The notes beneath the pieces were generated by a model. The model saw nothing but the letters and a program-made list of their open reading frames with translations. It was not told where the DNA came from and searched no databases. 26,661 nt of DNA, from assembly GCA_964570205.1 (NCBI GenBank), contig CAZMXI010000059.1, positions 1 to 26,661 of the forward strand. Reading direction: 5' to 3'. A program made the position numbers and the translations under genes. Below, piece by piece: positions 5,633 through 12,448 of this stretch. Each line of letters begins with the position of its first letter. Within the stretch, counting starts at the first letter, position 1. Source of the DNA: CAZMXI01 sp964570205 (GTDB lineage Bacteria > Planctomycetota > Phycisphaerae > Tepidisphaerales > Tepidisphaeraceae).

Positions 5633-6790
5633 GTGCTCACTTCAAGACAACGACTGCTAACCACGCTGGATCACCGCGAGCCCGACCGGGTGCCTGTTGA
5701 CCTCGGCGGCAACCAGACGGGCATCCACCGCATTGCCTATCAGAACCTGATCCGCCATCTCGGCCTCGTCGAGGATATCGTCATCATGGACCTGGCGCAG
5801 CAGCTCGCCAGACCATCCGAGGCGGTGCTTCAGCGGCTGCGCATCGACACCCGATATGTCGCGGCCAAAGCCCCCGACAGCTTCAACGGCCAGGTGATCC
5901 AGCGGCAGCGCGACGGCCGGCTCTGGCACGACTTCACGGACGAGTTCGGCGTCACCTGGTCCATGCCGGATGACCATCCCTACTACTTTGACATCTCCCA
6001 CTCGCCGCTGGCCGGGTTGTCCATCCAGGAGATGCGTGATTACCCCTTCCCCAAAGGCGATGATCCCAGCCGCTTCCGCGGCTTGCGCGACCACGTCCTG
6101 GAGCTGAAGTGCAATACGCCCTATGCCGTCATCAGCGGGATCAGCGGCGTCGTCTACGAAATCTGCTGGTACATGCGGGGCCTGGAGAACCTCTTCGCAG
6201 ACATGATCGAGCAGCCGGTGGTCCTGGAGACGATCATCGACCGCACCCTGAAGTATTGGCTTGACTGGTTCAGGCTCTTCCTCGACGAAGTCGGCGATGT
6301 GGTGGATGTCATCATGATCGGGGATGACCTTGCCGGGCAGGATGGGCCCCTCTTTTCGCCGACGATCTACCGCTCGATCGTCAAGCCGCGCCACAAGCAG
6401 CTCGTGCAGTACATTAAGAGCCGGACGAAGGCGAAGATCTGGTACCATACCTGCGGATCGGCCATCGCCTACATCCCCGACCTGCTCGACAACGGCATCG
6501 ACATCCTCAACCCCGTGCAGATATCAGCGCGCGACATGGATCCAGCGCGGCTCAAGCGACAATTCGGGCGCGACATGGCCTTCTGGGGCGGCGGCATCGA
6601 CACCCAACACGTATTGAACCGCGCCACGCCGCAGCAGGTGCGGCAGAGCGTCAGGGCCAACATCGAGGCATTCAAGCCCGGCGGCGGCTACGTATTCAAC
6701 AGCGTTCACAACATCCAGGCCGACGTCCCGCCCGAGAACATTCTGGCGATGTTCGACGCAGCGCACGAATTCGGTTCCTATCAGAAGTGA
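5633..6790 (+). CDS. Uroporphyrinogen decarboxylase-family protein, probably a cobalamin/corrinoid-type methyltransferase
   Basis: A 385-residue UroD-fold protein (COG0407). The N-terminus LTSRQRLLTTLDHREPDRVPVDLGG is the standard opening of the methyltransferase-like branch. WYHTCGS at residues about 271-276 gives the H-x-C-G zinc-binding motif of MtaA-like enzymes, which true HemE lacks. The end (GGYVFNSVHNIQADVPPENI) is also typical. Members move methyl groups between corrinoid proteins or thiols and substrates; the substrate here is unknown. Start choice is between GTG 5633 and ATG 5621, and I prefer GTG because the ATG lies inside the -10 box. It is followed after 6 bases by the RhaT-like transporter, so the two probably form an operon. 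The neighbouring siroheme-decarboxylase-like gene is divergent, and a functional link is only a guess. Confidence 0.82.
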   Translation: MLTSRQRLLTTLDHREPDRVPVDLGGNQTGIHRIAYQNLIRHLGLVEDIVIMDLAQQLARPSEAVLQRLRIDTRYVAAKAPDSFNGQVIQRQRDGRLWHDFTDEFGVTWSMPDDHPYYFDISHSPLAGLSIQEMRDYPFPKGDDPSRFRGLRDHVLELKCNTPYAVISGISGVVYEICWYMRGLENLFADMIEQPVVLETIIDRTLKYWLDWFRLFLDEVGDVVDVIMIGDDLAGQDGPLFSPTIYRSIVKPRHKQLVQYIKSRTKAKIWYHTCGSAIAYIPDLLDNGIDILNPVQISARDMDPARLKRQFGRDMAFWGGGIDTQHVLNRATPQQVRQSVRANIEAFKPGGGYVFNSVHNIQADVPPENILAMFDAAHEFGSYQK

Positions 6791-6796
6791 GGCCAC

Positions 6797-7927
6797 ATGG
6801 AGGCAAATCCATTCCTAGGGCTCATCCTGCACTCGATCGGCGGGTTGGCCGCCGCCAGTTTCTATCTGCCCTACCGCAAAGTGCAGCGATGGTCCTGGGA
6901 GACGTACTGGATCGTCGGCGGCTTCTTCAGTTGGATTATCGTGCCCTGGGTTGCCGCCTTGATCCTCGTGCCGGACCTGCTGGCCATACTTCGAACCGCC
7001 CCAGCGCACAATGTCCTCTGGGCTTACCTCTTTGGCGTCATGTGGGGCATCGGTGGACTGACTTTCGGCCTGAGCATGCGCTACCTCGGCATGTCGCTCG
7101 GCTACGCGATGGCCCTGGGCCTGTGCGCAGCCTTCGGCACCCTCATGCCCCCCATCTTCGACGCCTCTATCGCCAATATCGTCCGGCATTGGTCCGGTTG
7201 GTTGTCCCTGGGCGGCGTCGCCATCTGCCTGGCGGGCATCGCCATCAGCGGGGCCGCCGGCATGGCCAAGGAGCGCGAGCTGACTTCCGCCCAGAAAAAG
7301 GCGACCATCAGTGAATTCAGCTTCCTGAAGGGTTGCCTGGTGGCCATCCTCGCCGGCGTCATGAGCGCTGCCATGTCCTATGGCATCGCGGCCGGCAAAC
7401 CTGTCGCCAAGGTTGCCGGGGACTATGGCGCGGCCCAGCTCTGGCAGGGCCTGCCGTCGCTCATCATCATCTTCGCTGGCGGATTCACGACCAACTTCAT
7501 CTGGTGTGTTACCCTGAATATCAGGAATGGTTCCGGTCGGGATTATCTTCACATCCCGCCGGCTCCGGCGGCTGATCAAGAGAAGGCGGTCGGCCAGGCA
7601 GTCATCGCCACCGCCCCGGCCAGGACGTCGCCTGGCGCGATCCTCCTGGCCAACTACGCCCTCTCGGCTACGGCCGGCACCGTCTGGTATCTTCAGTTCT
7701 TCTTCTTCACGATGGGCGCTCCCCTCATGGGCAGGTATGGATTCTCAAGCTGGTCGCTGCACATGGCCAGCATCATCATCTTCAGCTCGTTGTGGGGCCT
7801 CTATCTGCGCGAATGGAAGGGTGTCAGCAATCGTGCTCTTGCGCTCGTATGGGCGGGCATAATCATTCTGATGGGATCCATGGTCATGATGGGCCTTGGC
7901 ACGGCGATGGCTCCCGGCAAGGGATGA
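6797..7927 (+). CDS. RhaT-like L-rhamnose/proton symporter family transporter
   Basis: A 376-residue polytopic membrane protein with about ten hydrophobic segments. Family marks of RhaT are present: ASFYLPYRKVQRWSWETYWIVGG near the N-terminus, SWIIVPW, an LFGVMWGIGGLTFGLSMRYLG block, LGLCAAFGTLMPP, and the C-terminal WYLQFFFFTMG and SWSLHMASIIIFSSLWG. RhaT of E. coli imports L-rhamnose with H+. The true substrate here cannot be read from sequence, and no rhamnose catabolic genes are nearby. ATG 6797 is preceded by GTGAGG (6787-6792), which overlaps the stop of the UroD-like gene, so the two are translationally close. A hydrophilic loop at about residues 245-285 (rich in Ala, Pro, Gln) is somewhat long. 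Confidence in the family is high and in the substrate low. Confidence 0.85.
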   Translation: MEANPFLGLILHSIGGLAAASFYLPYRKVQRWSWETYWIVGGFFSWIIVPWVAALILVPDLLAILRTAPAHNVLWAYLFGVMWGIGGLTFGLSMRYLGMSLGYAMALGLCAAFGTLMPPIFDASIANIVRHWSGWLSLGGVAICLAGIAISGAAGMAKERELTSAQKKATISEFSFLKGCLVAILAGVMSAAMSYGIAAGKPVAKVAGDYGAAQLWQGLPSLIIIFAGGFTTNFIWCVTLNIRNGSGRDYLHIPPAPAADQEKAVGQAVIATAPARTSPGAILLANYALSATAGTVWYLQFFFFTMGAPLMGRYGFSSWSLHMASIIIFSSLWGLYLREWKGVSNRALALVWAGIIILMGSMVMMGLGTAMAPGKG

Positions 7928-7953
7928 TCGGCTGCTTTTGCTTCGTAGCACGG

Positions 7954-7959
7954 TACAAT
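7954..7959 (+). promoter_or_regulatory. -10 box candidate before the ABC ATPase gene
   Basis: TACAAT at 7954-7959 ends 9 nt before ATG 7969. There is no clear -35 at 17 bp (GCTGCT) and no Shine-Dalgarno sequence. This suggests an internal promoter giving a leaderless mRNA, although read-through from the transporter gene 41 bases upstream is possible. Confidence 0.35.
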
Positions 7960-7968
7960 GCCCTTGCC

Positions 7969-9024
7969 ATGACCGCAGTGCGCCTCGAACAGATCTCCAA
8001 GCGATTCGGCCAGACAATCGCCCTGGATGACGTCAACCTGGCCATTGCTGCCGGTGAGCTTTTCTTTCTGCTCGGCCCCAGCGGCTGCGGCAAGAGCACG
8101 CTTCTGCGCCTGATCGCGGGCCTGTACGAGCCGACGGCCGGCCGGATCTGTTTCAACGACCGCGACGTGACCCTTCTTCCCACGCAGGATCGCAACGCCG
8201 TGATGTGCTTCCAGAGCTACGCCCTTTGGCCGCATCTCACCGTGCGGGAGAACATACGCTTTGGCCTGGCCGTCCGTCATCTGTCCACCTCGGATCAGGC
8301 TCGGCGCATCCAGGAAGTGCTTGCGTTGGTCCAACTCCAGGATCTCGCCGACCGTAAACCCAATCAGCTCTCCGGCGGCCAGCAACAGCGGGTTGCCCTG
8401 GCGCGTGCCTTGGCCGTTCGTCCCGATCTTCTCCTGCTCGATGAGCCGCTGTCCAACCTCGACGCCAAGCTTCGACTGGAAATGCGGTCGGAGATCCGCC
8501 GCATCTGCAAGTCCGGAGGTTTCACCACCATCTACGTCACCCACGACCAGAAAGAGGCCCTCTCCATCGCCGACCGCATCGCCATCCTCAAGGATGGCCG
8601 ACTCATCCAGGTTGGATCGCCTGCCGATCTCTACCACGCGCCGCGGACGGGCTTCGTGGCCGACTTCATCGGCCAGACCAACCTCATCGAGGGCACGGTG
8701 ATCTCGCGGAGCGGCCGGGCCCTGCGCATCCGCACCGCTGCCGGCGAGTTCAACGCCATTGGCGCGGGCGAGGTGTCGGACCTGGTCACCATCAGCATCC
8801 GCCCGGAGCAGATGCAGATCGTCAAGGACGGCTCGCCCATCGGCTGGCGCAACCGCATCGTCGGCAGGATGATCGCCACGACGTTCCTGGGCGAGGCCAG
8901 CGAGCATGTGCTTGCGGTGAATGCACAGCGGGTTCGCGTCATCGCCGCCCCGCCCATGTTCAATGCTCCGGAAACGCTCAGCGTCGAGTTTGATCCCGAG
9001 GATGTCGTTGTTCTGAAGGAGTAG
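7969..9024 (+). CDS. ABC transporter ATPase, MalK/PotA/FbpC type
   Basis: A 351-residue nucleotide-binding subunit of an importer. Visible motifs: Walker A GPSGCGKST (residues 36-44), a Q-loop near CFQSYALWP, signature LSGGQQQ (134-140), Walker B LLLLDEP with D158 and E159, D-loop SNLDAKLR, and the switch His in TIYVTHDQKEAL. A TOBE-like domain follows from about residue 240. This layout is that of importers for sugars, polyamines, iron or phosphonates. ATG 7969 begins the domain (MTAVRLEQISKRFG); longer in-frame versions run back into the RhaT-like gene. The solute-binding protein gene follows after 6 bases. No ABC permease gene is present, so the membrane subunit must be encoded elsewhere. 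Confidence 0.93.
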   Translation: MTAVRLEQISKRFGQTIALDDVNLAIAAGELFFLLGPSGCGKSTLLRLIAGLYEPTAGRICFNDRDVTLLPTQDRNAVMCFQSYALWPHLTVRENIRFGLAVRHLSTSDQARRIQEVLALVQLQDLADRKPNQLSGGQQQRVALARALAVRPDLLLLDEPLSNLDAKLRLEMRSEIRRICKSGGFTTIYVTHDQKEALSIADRIAILKDGRLIQVGSPADLYHAPRTGFVADFIGQTNLIEGTVISRSGRALRIRTAAGEFNAIGAGEVSDLVTISIRPEQMQIVKDGSPIGWRNRIVGRMIATTFLGEASEHVLAVNAQRVRVIAAPPMFNAPETLSVEFDPEDVVVLKE

Positions 9025-9030
9025 CGCCGC

Positions 9031-10581
9031 GTGCGGCCGTATCTCTACCTGGCTCTGTTCCTGCTGTTCCTTCTGCTGCCGTTCGCCATGCGTCGGGCGA
9101 TCGTTGGCCGACCCGTCCGGCTTTCAGGCAATGCACGGACGCTCGTCATCGTCACTCCCCATAACCAGGACATCCGCCGCGAATTTGCACACGCCTTCAA
9201 CCGATGGCATCAGCGGCGATTCGGTGAATCCGTCATCGTGGACTACCGCACGCCGGGCTCATCGAATGACATTCGCCGCCTCCTGGAGAGCATGTACGAC
9301 GCCTACCGCGACCGCCGCACCGCCAGCCTGCCACAGGACATGCCTGTTGACCTGCATGTCGTCTTCGGCGGCGGTGACTACGAGTTCAACGAGCTCAAGA
9401 AGCGACAGGTCCTCCAGCCCGTTGCCTTCGACCGGGACTTCCTCGACGCGGTTTACCCCGAGCATCAACTCGCGGGCGTCAACCTCCTTGACACCACCCG
9501 TGATGTCCAGGGTCGCCTGACGCCCGCGTGGTTTGGCGTCTGCCTCAGCGCCTTCGGCATCGTCTACAACCCTGATCTCTATCAGAAGCTCGACCTGCCG
9601 GACCCTCGCTCATGGCATGACCTCACCCATCCCAAGCTCTCCGGCCTGGTCTCCCTTGCCGACCCCACCCACAGCGGATCCGCGGCGGTCGCCTACGCCA
9701 TGGTCCTCCAGCGAAGCATGGCCGACGCCGAAGCCGTCTTCCTCCGGCAACACCCCGAGCTTAAGACCACGCCCGCCGCCGGCCTCTGGGCCAATCCCGC
9801 CTATCACGACGCCGTCGCCGTCGGCTGGAAGCACGGCATGAGTGAACTGCTGCTGATTGCCGCCAATGCGCGGTACTTCAGCAACTCCGCTTCCCAGGTC
9901 CCTCACGATGTCGGTGATGGCCAGGCCGCCGCCGGCATGGCCATCGATTTTTACGGCAGAGTTTACCAGGAACATGTCGGCAACCACCGATGCAGGGTCG
10001 TCTTACCTCGTGCTGCGACCGCCATCACCCCCGACACCGTCGCCATCCTCCACGGCGTCAAAGGTCACGAACTCGTTCTGGCCCGTCGCTTCATCGAGTT
10101 CTGTCTCTCCCCAGAAGGCCAGTTGCTCTGGATTCTTCGGCCAGGTGAGCCCCATGGGCCGCTGGAGCGCAGCCTTCGCCGCCCACCCGTCCGTCGCGAC
10201 CTCTACGTCAACCGCCGCGGTTGGGCCGACGATATCGACCCCTTTGAGGAGGCCGGTGGTTTCAACCAGCGCAAGGAATTCAGTGCCCTGTTCACCGACA
10301 CCCGTCCCATCTGGACTGCCGCCTGGATCGATGCCCGGGATGACCTGAACGAGGCGTATAGCGCCGTTCTGGCCGTTCCTGATCCTGTCCGTCGGCGGTC
10401 TCTTATCGCCAAGTTGGCTGACCTACCCGTCACGATGGCCGATGTCGAGAATCGCCGTGCCCAGCGCACCCGCATGCAGAAGCTGAATGCGGTGGCCGAA
10501 TGGGCCATCACCGATCAGATCCATTGGACGATTTGTTTCCAGCAACATTACCGCCGGGTTCGCGATCTGGCCCGACCGTGA
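9031..10581 (+). CDS. ABC transporter extracellular solute-binding protein
   Basis: A 516-residue protein with an N-terminal hydrophobic segment (residues about 4-20, YLYLALFLLFLLLPFAM) acting as signal or anchor. It then resembles family 1 binding proteins of the iron(III)/putrescine type: TLVIVTPHNQDIRREFAHAF, IVDYRTPGSSNDIRRLLE, DLHVVFGGGDYEF, AFGIVYNPDLYQKL, PRSWHDLTHPKLSGLVSLADPTHSGSA, GMAIDFYGRVYQ and FIEFCLSPEGQLLW. It is much longer than typical FbpA-like proteins (about 340); the extra part is C-terminal, after about residue 385, and of unknown role. GTG 9031 has AAGGAG (9016-9021), which overlaps the end of the ATPase gene. The two form a pair without a permease. The ligand cannot be told from sequence. 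Confidence 0.85.
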   Translation: MRPYLYLALFLLFLLLPFAMRRAIVGRPVRLSGNARTLVIVTPHNQDIRREFAHAFNRWHQRRFGESVIVDYRTPGSSNDIRRLLESMYDAYRDRRTASLPQDMPVDLHVVFGGGDYEFNELKKRQVLQPVAFDRDFLDAVYPEHQLAGVNLLDTTRDVQGRLTPAWFGVCLSAFGIVYNPDLYQKLDLPDPRSWHDLTHPKLSGLVSLADPTHSGSAAVAYAMVLQRSMADAEAVFLRQHPELKTTPAAGLWANPAYHDAVAVGWKHGMSELLLIAANARYFSNSASQVPHDVGDGQAAAGMAIDFYGRVYQEHVGNHRCRVVLPRAATAITPDTVAILHGVKGHELVLARRFIEFCLSPEGQLLWILRPGEPHGPLERSLRRPPVRRDLYVNRRGWADDIDPFEEAGGFNQRKEFSALFTDTRPIWTAAWIDARDDLNEAYSAVLAVPDPVRRRSLIAKLADLPVTMADVENRRAQRTRMQKLNAVAEWAITDQIHWTICFQQHYRRVRDLARP

Positions 10582-10821
10582 ACCCGCCCCAATTCCGGCC
10601 GTCTCACCTCGACATTTCCGTATTTTCGCTTGCCAAACGCCGTCGGGAGGGCTAACTTGATGCGGACGGACGGGTTTGTCCATAAGATGGCCTGTCCCGT
10701 TGGTTTCGGCAGCGCATTTCGGCGGCAGCATCACTGCGGCGGAGCGCCATATCTGTATTTCCGCCGCCCGTGATTGCGGGTCCAGTTCAGCGATGTTCCG
10801 GTTCGCAATGAGGAGCGTTGG
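10582..10821 (+). promoter_or_regulatory. Intergenic region with a candidate promoter for the HEAT/pseudopilin pair
   Basis: This 240-base gap holds no convincing gene. TTGATG (10657-10662) and CATAAG (10681-10686), 18 bp apart, are a weak candidate promoter. Before the next gene lies AGGAG (10811-10815), 6 nt from ATG 10822. I see no strong terminator for the preceding gene. Confidence 0.3.
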
Positions 10822-11496
10822 ATGCTGACCAAGGAGAAACCACCACTCCCCGAGGGGAGGAATCGCCTGGTGAGAATCTGCACATGGGGCGGGATTGCTG
10901 CCGTCCTTCTCGCCGCCATCGTTTTCTGGCTCACGCGCGATCCGGCGGAGACCCGGGAATTGCGCAAGGTGGAGCGCTACGCCGAGAAGAAAGATATTGC
11001 TTCGCTCGCCCAGGCCGCCAAGAACCAGAATGCCATCGTTGCACGCACCGCCGTCGATATGCTCGGCAGCGTTGGTGGTGACGCCGCTCGGACCGAAATC
11101 GAGCGAGCCATGACCGACTCCCGCCCGGAGGTCCGCGAGACTGCCATCGCGACCTATGGCCGGGTCGCCGAATCGGGCCAGCTTCGCCCCCTTGAACAGG
11201 CTTGGAGTTCGCCTGCGCCCGCCGATCGTGCCGCCGCAGCCCGTGCCCTCGGTCAAACCAGGTCCTGGAAAGGGCTGGAAATCGTCATCGCTGGCCTCTA
11301 TGACCGCGACCCCAGGGTCCGCGCCTGCTCCTACGGCGCCATCCAGAACATATTGCCCGGTATGCATTTCACCTACGACCCCAATGCCGGCGAGTCCGTT
11401 CGCAACGGTCAGGCCAACCAGATCCGCGCCAACCTGCCGCTGCTCAAGAGAGCGTACGAAGAGTACATGCGCAAATACCCTGTCGGGAGTAGATAA
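10822..11496 (+). CDS. Membrane-anchored HEAT-repeat-like protein
   Basis: A 224-residue protein with a short cytoplasmic, Pro-rich N-terminus, one membrane segment (residues about 18-36, CTWGGIAAVLLAAIVFWL) and then helical repeats. At least three HEAT-like units are visible: around ASLAQAAKNQNAIVARTAVDMLGSVGG, IERAMTDSRPEVRETAIATYGRVAE and LGQTRSWKGLEIVIAGLYDRDPRVRACSYGAI. Such proteins usually act as scaffolds, and no enzyme motif is present. ATG 10822 has AGGAG 6 nt upstream. An in-frame TTG at 10774 has no such support. The stop TAA (11494-11496) lies 2 bases before the pseudopilin gene, so the two are tightly coupled and may work together in a type II-like or surface assembly. Confidence 0.7.
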   Translation: MLTKEKPPLPEGRNRLVRICTWGGIAAVLLAAIVFWLTRDPAETRELRKVERYAEKKDIASLAQAAKNQNAIVARTAVDMLGSVGGDAARTEIERAMTDSRPEVRETAIATYGRVAESGQLRPLEQAWSSPAPADRAAAARALGQTRSWKGLEIVIAGLYDRDPRVRACSYGAIQNILPGMHFTYDPNAGESVRNGQANQIRANLPLLKRAYEEYMRKYPVGSR

Positions 11497-11498
11497 CC

Positions 11499-12383
11499 AT
11501 GAAGACCCTTCGAAAATCTGGCTTTACACTGGTTGAGCTTCTCGTCGTGATCGGCATCATCGCTTTGCTGATCGCCATCCTGCTGCCGGCCCTGCAAAAG
11601 GCGAAGGAAGCTGCCAATCAAACCGCTTGCCTCAGTCAGCTTCGCCAGTTTCACCAGGCCACGAAACTCTGGCAGTATGATCAGCGAGGCCGACCCTTCG
11701 AGTCGTCGGGTTGGCGCGGCACGCTCACCACCTACCTCCGCAATCCCAAGGTCTTCGTTTGCCCGTCGGACGAGAATCCCTTTATGACGGGTCCCGACTC
11801 ATTGCTCATCGATATCTGGGAAACCGGCTATGACATGGGCTTGGATGAAGGACTCATGGTGCGCAAGACGGTCACGGGGGCCAACTCATACCGTCTGAAC
11901 TTCGACGATGCCCCCAACCCCAACCAGGGCGACCGAGACTACAACGATCTGGTTCTCGAGGTGATTAACGACCCCGACAAGCAGACCACCACGGTTAAAG
12001 TCGTCAGCAAAGACGCCGGCTATCATTTCGACCTGATTGATGCCAAGTCGCGATCCGTGGTCGGCAAGGACATTGGCAAGGGCGGCGCCAGTTGGACCGT
12101 CCCCGGCGGGTTTTCGAGCTACGCCTTCAACAAGAACAGTTCCGAAATCTACCAGTTAAACGGAAAAGTGCTCGCCCTCGATTACTCCAAGTCCATCGCG
12201 GATCCCTCAGGAGATAACTGGGCCAACATGCGCGCTGGCAAGTCTTATCCCGCCTTCGCCCGCCACAGCCGTGCTGTCAACGCCCTTTACACGGATGGCT
12301 CGGCCAGCTTAACCCAGCTTCCCACCATTGATCCCAAGACCCTCCAAAACTTCGACCGGTACTGGTTCAAGACCCCCAAATAG
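11499..12383 (+). CDS. Prepilin-like protein (type II/IV pseudopilin N-terminus) with H-X-DG tail motif
   Basis: A 294-residue protein. Residues 1-30 form a textbook class III prepilin signal: short basic leader MKTLRKSG, cleavage before FTLVELLVVIGIIALLIAIL with Glu5 of the mature form. Then comes the AKEAANQTACLSQLRQF helix. Near the end HSRAVNALYTDGSA gives the His...Asp-Gly motif of the large planctomycete/verrucomicrobial family. In the middle (residues about 130-155) FDDAPNPNQGDRDYNDLVLEV looks like the acidic, likely calcium-binding motif of DUF4114/LruC-type domains. It would be cleaved by a prepilin peptidase and assembled or anchored at the inner membrane. GGGAG (11485-11489) lies 9 nt before ATG. 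No other secretion genes are nearby. Confidence 0.88.
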   Translation: MKTLRKSGFTLVELLVVIGIIALLIAILLPALQKAKEAANQTACLSQLRQFHQATKLWQYDQRGRPFESSGWRGTLTTYLRNPKVFVCPSDENPFMTGPDSLLIDIWETGYDMGLDEGLMVRKTVTGANSYRLNFDDAPNPNQGDRDYNDLVLEVINDPDKQTTTVKVVSKDAGYHFDLIDAKSRSVVGKDIGKGGASWTVPGGFSSYAFNKNSSEIYQLNGKVLALDYSKSIADPSGDNWANMRAGKSYPAFARHSRAVNALYTDGSASLTQLPTIDPKTLQNFDRYWFKTPK

Positions 12384-12448
12384 TGATAGCGCACACGATA
12401 TAATCGCCGATCGGGCCTGCCCGGCGGCCCATTCAATCGACGTCGGTT

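Noticed and set aside
5633..6790. True heme-pathway uroporphyrinogen decarboxylase (hemE)
   Set aside because: The protein has the HxCG zinc motif and the N-terminus of the methyltransferase-like branch, and lacks the hemE-type opening I would expect.
12384..12448. Terminator between the pseudopilin and the AsmA-like gene
   Set aside because: GGGCC (12413-12417) can pair with GGCCC (12426-12430), but no T run follows on either strand.
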